Assembly: GCA_964523885.1 (NCBI GenBank)
Contig: CAZFYX010000069.1
Location: 170,447 to 234,446 of the forward strand
Length of the DNA: 64,000 nt
DNA from: SHXO01 sp964523885
GTDB lineage: Bacteria > Pseudomonadota > Gammaproteobacteria > Burkholderiales > SHXO01
Direction of reading: 5' to 3'
Made by a program: the position numbers and the translations under genes. A model generated the notes under the pieces. The model worked only from the letters and a program-made list of their open reading frames with translations, searched no databases and had not been told where the DNA came from. Position 1 is the first letter of the stretch, and every line of letters begins with the position of its first letter. Positions 60,358-64,000 of this stretch are shown here, piece after piece.

Positions 60358-60371
60358 TTGATCCAAATCAA
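60358..60371. promoter_or_regulatory. Perfect FNR-type site between the sRNA candidate and cyclase gene
   Basis: TTGAT-CCAA-ATCAA is an exact FNR/ANR consensus dyad. Its centre is 94 bp before the cyclase start codon on the plus strand, with CGATTC (60392-60397) roughly at the class II -10 position. On the minus strand it is suitably placed for the RNA candidate. One site could serve both directions. Confidence 0.65.
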
Positions 60372-60458
60372 GCGTTTTAGAAGCGGCCACACGATTCGGG
60401 TCTTGCCCCAGGCGGGGTGCGATGGTATGAAACGGCACCTCCTGCGGGAGCGCAGTTG

Positions 60459-62141
60459 ATGCTCGGTCGCATTCGCCTTTACAGCGGGCTGGTGCTGTTC
60501 GTGTACGTCGCGCTGCACCTGGCCAATCACATGCTCGGCCTGATCTCGGTCGATGCCATGGACGCAGGCCTGCCCTACACCGTTGCCCCGTGGCGCACGC
60601 TGTCGGGCACCGTCCTGCTGACCGGGGCTGCGGTGCTGCACGTGGGCGCGGCGCTCGCGCGTGTCTACCTGCGGCGCACCCTGCGCATGCACCCCTGGCA
60701 GCTCGCGCAGCTGGTGCTGGGGCTGCTGATTCCGTTCCTGCTGGTGGGCCACGTCTTCGCCGCGCGGGGCGTGGACGAAGTCTTCGATGCGCACGGCAAC
60801 TACCACACCGAGCTCATCGCGCTGTTCGTCATCTATCCGGTCTACGGCGTGCTGCAGGCGGTGCTGTTGGTCGTCGTCTGGCTGCACGCCTGCATCGGCC
60901 TGCACACCTGGCTGCGCCTGAAGCCCTGGTACGCCGCGCGGCAGTACTACATCTTCGCCCTGGCGGTGCTGTGGCCCATGCTCGCGCTGGCTGGCTACCT
61001 GTCGGGCGGCATGCAGGTCGTCCGGCAGGCGGCCCAGCCGGGCTGGGTCGAGCAGATCGCCGCCAAGGCTGGCGTCACCATGGACATGCTGGAGTGGGTC
61101 ATCGACTGGGAACAGCGCGGCATGCTCGTCGCCGCGGTGATCATCGGCGCGGTGTTCCTCGCACGCGCCCTGCGAGAGCATCGCGCGGTCGGTGCGGCGT
61201 GCATGTTGCGCTATCACGATCGCCTCAACGTGCCGGTCCGGCCGGGCATGACCGTGCTGGAGGCGCTGCGCGCCGCGCGCATCCCGCACGCCTCGGTGTG
61301 CGGTGGCCGCGGGCGCTGCTCGACCTGCCGCATCCACGTCGAGCAGGGGGCCGACCAGCTGCCGCCGCCACAGGAGAACGAGCAGCGCGTGCTCCGGCGC
61401 ATCAGCGCGCCCTCGTCGGTGCGGCTGGCCTGCCAGCTGCGGCCGGCCACCGACCTCGCGGTCACGCCGCTGCTGCCGCCCAACGCCACCGCGGCCGACG
61501 CGCTGGACCGGGCGCGCGCGCGGGCCACCGAAGAGCGCGCCCTGGCCGTGCTCTTCGCCGACATGCGCGGCTTCACCCGCCTGGCCGAGTCGCGGCTGCC
61601 CTACGACGTGGTGTTCGTGCTCAACCGCTTCCGCGAGGAGATGGCGCATGCCATCGAGAGCGCGGGCGGCGTGGTCAACGAGTTCGTGGGCGACAGCATC
61701 ATGGCCCTGTTCGGGTTGGAAACCGACATCGAGACCGCCTGTCGCCAGGCGGCCGCTGCCGCACACGCGATGCAGGAGCGCCTGGAGCAGCTCAACCGGA
61801 CGCTGGCGGCCGAGCTGCGCGAGCCCTTGCGGATCGGCATCGGCGTGCACGCGGGGCCGGTGATCGTCGGCGAGATGGGCTATCCGCGGCTGAAGGGCAT
61901 CACCGTGGTGGGCGACGTGGTGAACACCGCCAGCCGGCTGGAGGAGATGACCAAGCGGCTCGACGCGCGGCTGGTGATCTCGCAGGACGCCGCGGTGCAC
62001 CTGCGCGAGATGACGGGCAGCTGGGAGCGCCAGGAGGTCGAGGTGCGCGGCCGGGCAGGGACGATGACGGTCGTGCTGCCACGCGTCTCCCCCGCTCCCG
62101 ATGCGGAGGAGCGCCGTACCTTCCTCTCACGCGACGCGTGA
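60459..62141 (+). CDS. Membrane adenylate cyclase with heme-type anchor and [2Fe-2S] domain
   Basis: A 560-residue fusion. The first ~245 residues form about six helices resembling succinate dehydrogenase cytochrome b anchors, with His20, His24 and more His residues as heme ligands (as proposed for Sinorhizobium CyaC). Residues ~250-345 are a plant-type ferredoxin domain with Cys281, Cys287, Cys290 (Cx5Cx2C) and Cys325. Residues ~365-545 are a class III cyclase domain with both metal Asp residues (FADMRGFTRLAE, EFVGDSIMALFG) and VVGDVVNTASRLEEM. It likely makes cAMP in response to redox state. GGGAG precedes the ATG. Confidence 0.85.
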   Translation: MLGRIRLYSGLVLFVYVALHLANHMLGLISVDAMDAGLPYTVAPWRTLSGTVLLTGAAVLHVGAALARVYLRRTLRMHPWQLAQLVLGLLIPFLLVGHVFAARGVDEVFDAHGNYHTELIALFVIYPVYGVLQAVLLVVVWLHACIGLHTWLRLKPWYAARQYYIFALAVLWPMLALAGYLSGGMQVVRQAAQPGWVEQIAAKAGVTMDMLEWVIDWEQRGMLVAAVIIGAVFLARALREHRAVGAACMLRYHDRLNVPVRPGMTVLEALRAARIPHASVCGGRGRCSTCRIHVEQGADQLPPPQENEQRVLRRISAPSSVRLACQLRPATDLAVTPLLPPNATAADALDRARARATEERALAVLFADMRGFTRLAESRLPYDVVFVLNRFREEMAHAIESAGGVVNEFVGDSIMALFGLETDIETACRQAAAAAHAMQERLEQLNRTLAAELREPLRIGIGVHAGPVIVGEMGYPRLKGITVVGDVVNTASRLEEMTKRLDARLVISQDAAVHLREMTGSWERQEVEVRGRAGTMTVVLPRVSPAPDAEERRTFLSRDA

Positions 62142-62179
62142 TCCGCCGTCGATCTCTTCCGCTCCAGCCACGCACCATG

Positions 62180-62280
62180 ACCAGCGCGTTTCCCCCTCTC
62201 CCAGTACAGAAGAGATCCCTCTCCCGCTTGCGGGAGGGGGCAGGGTGAGGGGCCCGGAAGAGGGCCGGGGTGAGGGGTGA
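62180..62280. repeat. CTC/GAG-rich intergenic palindromes
   Basis: Pairs such as CCCTCTCCCGC-TTGC-GGGAGGGGG and CCCGGAAGAGGGCCGGGGTGAGGGG occur. Same style as the element at 57700 and at 41651-41691. Nothing else is recognisable between the cyclase stop and the HupE relict. Confidence 0.6.
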
Positions 62281-62316
62281 CTCAGCTGGACTCAGCGCGC
62301 TCGGCCGGCTGTGGCT

Positions 62317-62549
62317 CTACAGCGGCCGCCGGTCGAGGTCGCCATCGCACTGTCGATCGTGCTGGTCGCGGGCGAGGCGCTGCATCGGCAGCTGACCCTA
62401 TCGCGCCGGTGGCAGGCGCCTTCGTCGTCTATCGCACCCTGCTGGTGAGCGTGCCCAAGGCGGCGCTCGGCCGCGTGCCCGCGCTCTATGTGATCGGCGC
62501 CGTGGCGGCGTACTGGTCGATCGGGCGGGTGGTGAGCATCGTCTCCTAG
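62317..62549 (+). pseudogene. Remnant of a HupE/UreJ-type membrane protein
   Basis: Two frames together spell parts of a HupE/UreJ protein. In one frame, 62332 onward reads VEVAIALSIVLVAGEALHRQL, the family's second-half helix; near 62407-62415 the reading must shift into another frame, which continues PVAGAFVVYRTLL and ends YVIGAVAAYWSIGRVVSIVS with a stop at 62547-62549. The FGLLHGFGFA core and the N-terminal half are missing. No intact start is visible. A decayed metal transporter gene is the best reading; a short real gene in the second frame cannot be fully excluded. Confidence 0.5.
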
Positions 62550-62655
62550 CCGGTCTCGCGCGCGCCACAAGCAGGGCGTTTCACCGGACGTCGAGGACGG
62601 CAAAAAGGCCCTCAATCCATAATGCGGGTCTCGTCCACTTCTCGGACCGCCCCGC

Positions 62656-63885
62656 ATGACAGTCCTCGACGGGATTGCTCTCCTGGTGACGCTCGCCGCG
62701 GCCTTCAGCTTCATCAACTATCGCTATATCCGGCTGCCGAGCTCGATCGGGCTGATGCTCATCGCGCTCGTCATGTCCCTGGGCATCATCCTGCTCGGCA
62801 GCGCCGGCATCCACCTGGAGGACGAGGCGCGCCAGGTGCTCGGGCTGATCGACTTCAACCAGGCGCTGATGACAGGCATGCTCAGCTTCCTGCTCTTCGC
62901 CGGCGCGCTGCACATCGACCTGGCGCAACTGTCCCAGCAGCGCTTCGCGGTGGGCTTCCTCGCCGTCCTGGGCGTGGTGGTGTCCACCACCGTGGTCGGC
63001 GTGGGCCTGTACTACCTGCTCCACCTGCTGGGGCAACCCGTCCCCTTGAGCTACTGCCTGGTGTTCGGCGCTTTGATCTCGCCGACGGACCCGATCGCCG
63101 TGCTGTCGATCATCCGCAAGCTGGGCACGCCGAAATCCCTGGAGATGAAGATCGCCGGGGAGTCGCTGTTCAACGATGGCGTCGGGGTGGTGGTGTTCGT
63201 CGAACTGCTCGCGATCGCGATGGGCGAGCGAGTCTTCGACGGCCACGAAGTGCTGCTGTTCTTCGTCCGCGAAGCACTGGGCGGCGTCGCGTTCGGGCTC
63301 GCGCTGGGATACGGCGCATTCCGCCTGCTGTGCAAGGTCGACGACTACGAGGTCGAAGTCCTGATCACCGTGGCGCTGGTGATGGGCGGCTATGCTCTCG
63401 CGCAGGCCCTGCATCTGTCCGGGCCGATCGCGATCGTGGTCGCCGGGCTGCTGATCGGCAATCAGGGACGGCGACTGGCGATGTCCGCGCATACGCGCGA
63501 GCACCTCGATAGCTTCTGGGCGCTGGTCGACTCCATGCTCAACGCCGTGCTTTTCGTGCTGATCGGGCTCGAGGTGCTGCTGCTGCCGTTCGATGCCCGG
63601 TACTTCTGGGCCAGCGTGCTGGTCATCCCACTGGTGCTGCTGGGGCGGCTGGCCTCCGTGGCACTGGCCCGGTTGGTGCCCGGCCTGCGACGCGACTTCA
63701 CGGTGCACGTAATCGCCGTGCTGACGTGGGGCGGCCTGCGCGGCGGCATCTCCGTCGCGCTCGCACTGTCGCTACCCGCCGGCGAGGTGCGCCCCGTGGT
63801 CATCCTGCTGACCTATACGGTGGTGGTGTTCTCGATTCTCGTGCAGGGGCTGACGATCTCGAAGCTGGTGCGGCGGAAGGCGTAA
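62656..63885 (+). CDS. Na+/H+ antiporter, CPA1/NhaP type
   Basis: A 409-residue antiporter with about 12 helices. Family motifs: FGALISPTDPIAVLSIIRKLG near residue 145, GESLFNDGVGVVVF near 172 with the ion-binding Asn-Asp, and WGGLRGGISVALALSLP near 360. It exchanges Na+ or K+ for protons. CATAAT (62619-62624) is a possible -10 element 31 bp before the ATG. Confidence 0.92.
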   Translation: MTVLDGIALLVTLAAAFSFINYRYIRLPSSIGLMLIALVMSLGIILLGSAGIHLEDEARQVLGLIDFNQALMTGMLSFLLFAGALHIDLAQLSQQRFAVGFLAVLGVVVSTTVVGVGLYYLLHLLGQPVPLSYCLVFGALISPTDPIAVLSIIRKLGTPKSLEMKIAGESLFNDGVGVVVFVELLAIAMGERVFDGHEVLLFFVREALGGVAFGLALGYGAFRLLCKVDDYEVEVLITVALVMGGYALAQALHLSGPIAIVVAGLLIGNQGRRLAMSAHTREHLDSFWALVDSMLNAVLFVLIGLEVLLLPFDARYFWASVLVIPLVLLGRLASVALARLVPGLRRDFTVHVIAVLTWGGLRGGISVALALSLPAGEVRPVVILLTYTVVVFSILVQGLTISKLVRRKA

Positions 63886-63925
63886 GGCTGCCGATCCCAG
63901 CTCATGCCGGGAGGGCGAGCGCGCG

Positions 63926-64000
63926 GTCTGCTCCCCCCTGTGAGGGCGGCTGCCTCCTTTCCCCCTCTCCCCTTGCGGGTGTACAGACCGGAGAGATGGG
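63926..64000. repeat. CTC/GAG-rich element at the right edge
   Basis: After the antiporter stop the sequence runs into CTCCCCCCTGTGAGGG, CCCCCTCTCCCCTTGCGGG and related units, again of the type at 57700. It is cut by the window end, so the full unit is not seen. Confidence 0.5.

Overview
This is a GC-rich chromosomal window from a proteobacterium, most likely a betaproteobacterium. The evidence is the short 68-residue RNA polymerase omega subunit, the spoT-rpoZ-gmk-yicC / rph-rdgB housekeeping block, sigma70-like TA(C/G)AAT hexamers before several genes, and FNR-type palindromes. No rRNA, tRNA, phage, insertion sequence or CRISPR array was found. The left edge cuts a glycosyltransferase gene.

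Layout. 1-3579 is an envelope-sugar cluster: an ArnT-like transferase, a PAP2 phosphatase, an ArnC/DPM-like glycosyltransferase and a flippase-like membrane protein. 3746-9580 holds a MocR regulator, a DUF2917 protein, egtD, a fumarylacetoacetase-family hydrolase and an orphan branched-chain amino-acid-type binding protein. 9784-16773 is stress and nucleotide housekeeping: a small Cys-rich exported protein, TerC, SpoT, RpoZ, Gmk, YicC, RNase PH and RdgB. 16764-24392 holds LysE, GNAT, an EptA-like phosphoethanolamine transferase, egtB (partner of egtD 14 kb away), MscS and an aldolase. 24493-27989 is an aromatic amine dehydrogenase operon (aauB-aauE-aauD-aauA-cytochrome c) with both tryptophan tryptophylquinone (TTQ) precursor tryptophans and the catalytic Asp in register with the family.

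28179-31452 holds an OmpA-type lipoprotein with a long low-complexity linker, a MarR regulator and a YajG-like lipoprotein; two similar palindromes sit in the promoters of the two lipoprotein genes. 31576-41510 holds B12-dependent ribonucleotide reductase, an FAD oxidase, TauE, a diguanylate cyclase with an unknown partner, a CAP-domain protein and an NTF2-like protein. 41718-48943 holds bioB, bioD and bioA, an M20 amidohydrolase and NamZ. 49058-55782 holds a SOUL protein, CinA, a cytochrome b, a thioesterase and an EAL response regulator. 55846-58819 is a queuosine cluster (queC, a three-domain QueD, queE). 58924-63885 holds a lipoprotein, a heme/[2Fe-2S]/adenylate cyclase fusion, a decayed HupE/UreJ fragment and a Na+/H+ antiporter.

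Most striking points: (1) an FNR-type palindrome 88 bp upstream of the redox-cyclase gene, with a strong terminator on the opposite strand that together outline a possible oxygen-regulated small RNA of about 75 nt; (2) a triple QueD fusion in which only the middle domain keeps all active-site residues; (3) several families of short-period inverted repeat arrays that fill intergenic gaps, one of which supplies a stop codon and another of which abuts the gmk start; (4) a MarR-type operator pair; (5) a CinA protein whose amidase Ser is replaced by Thr.
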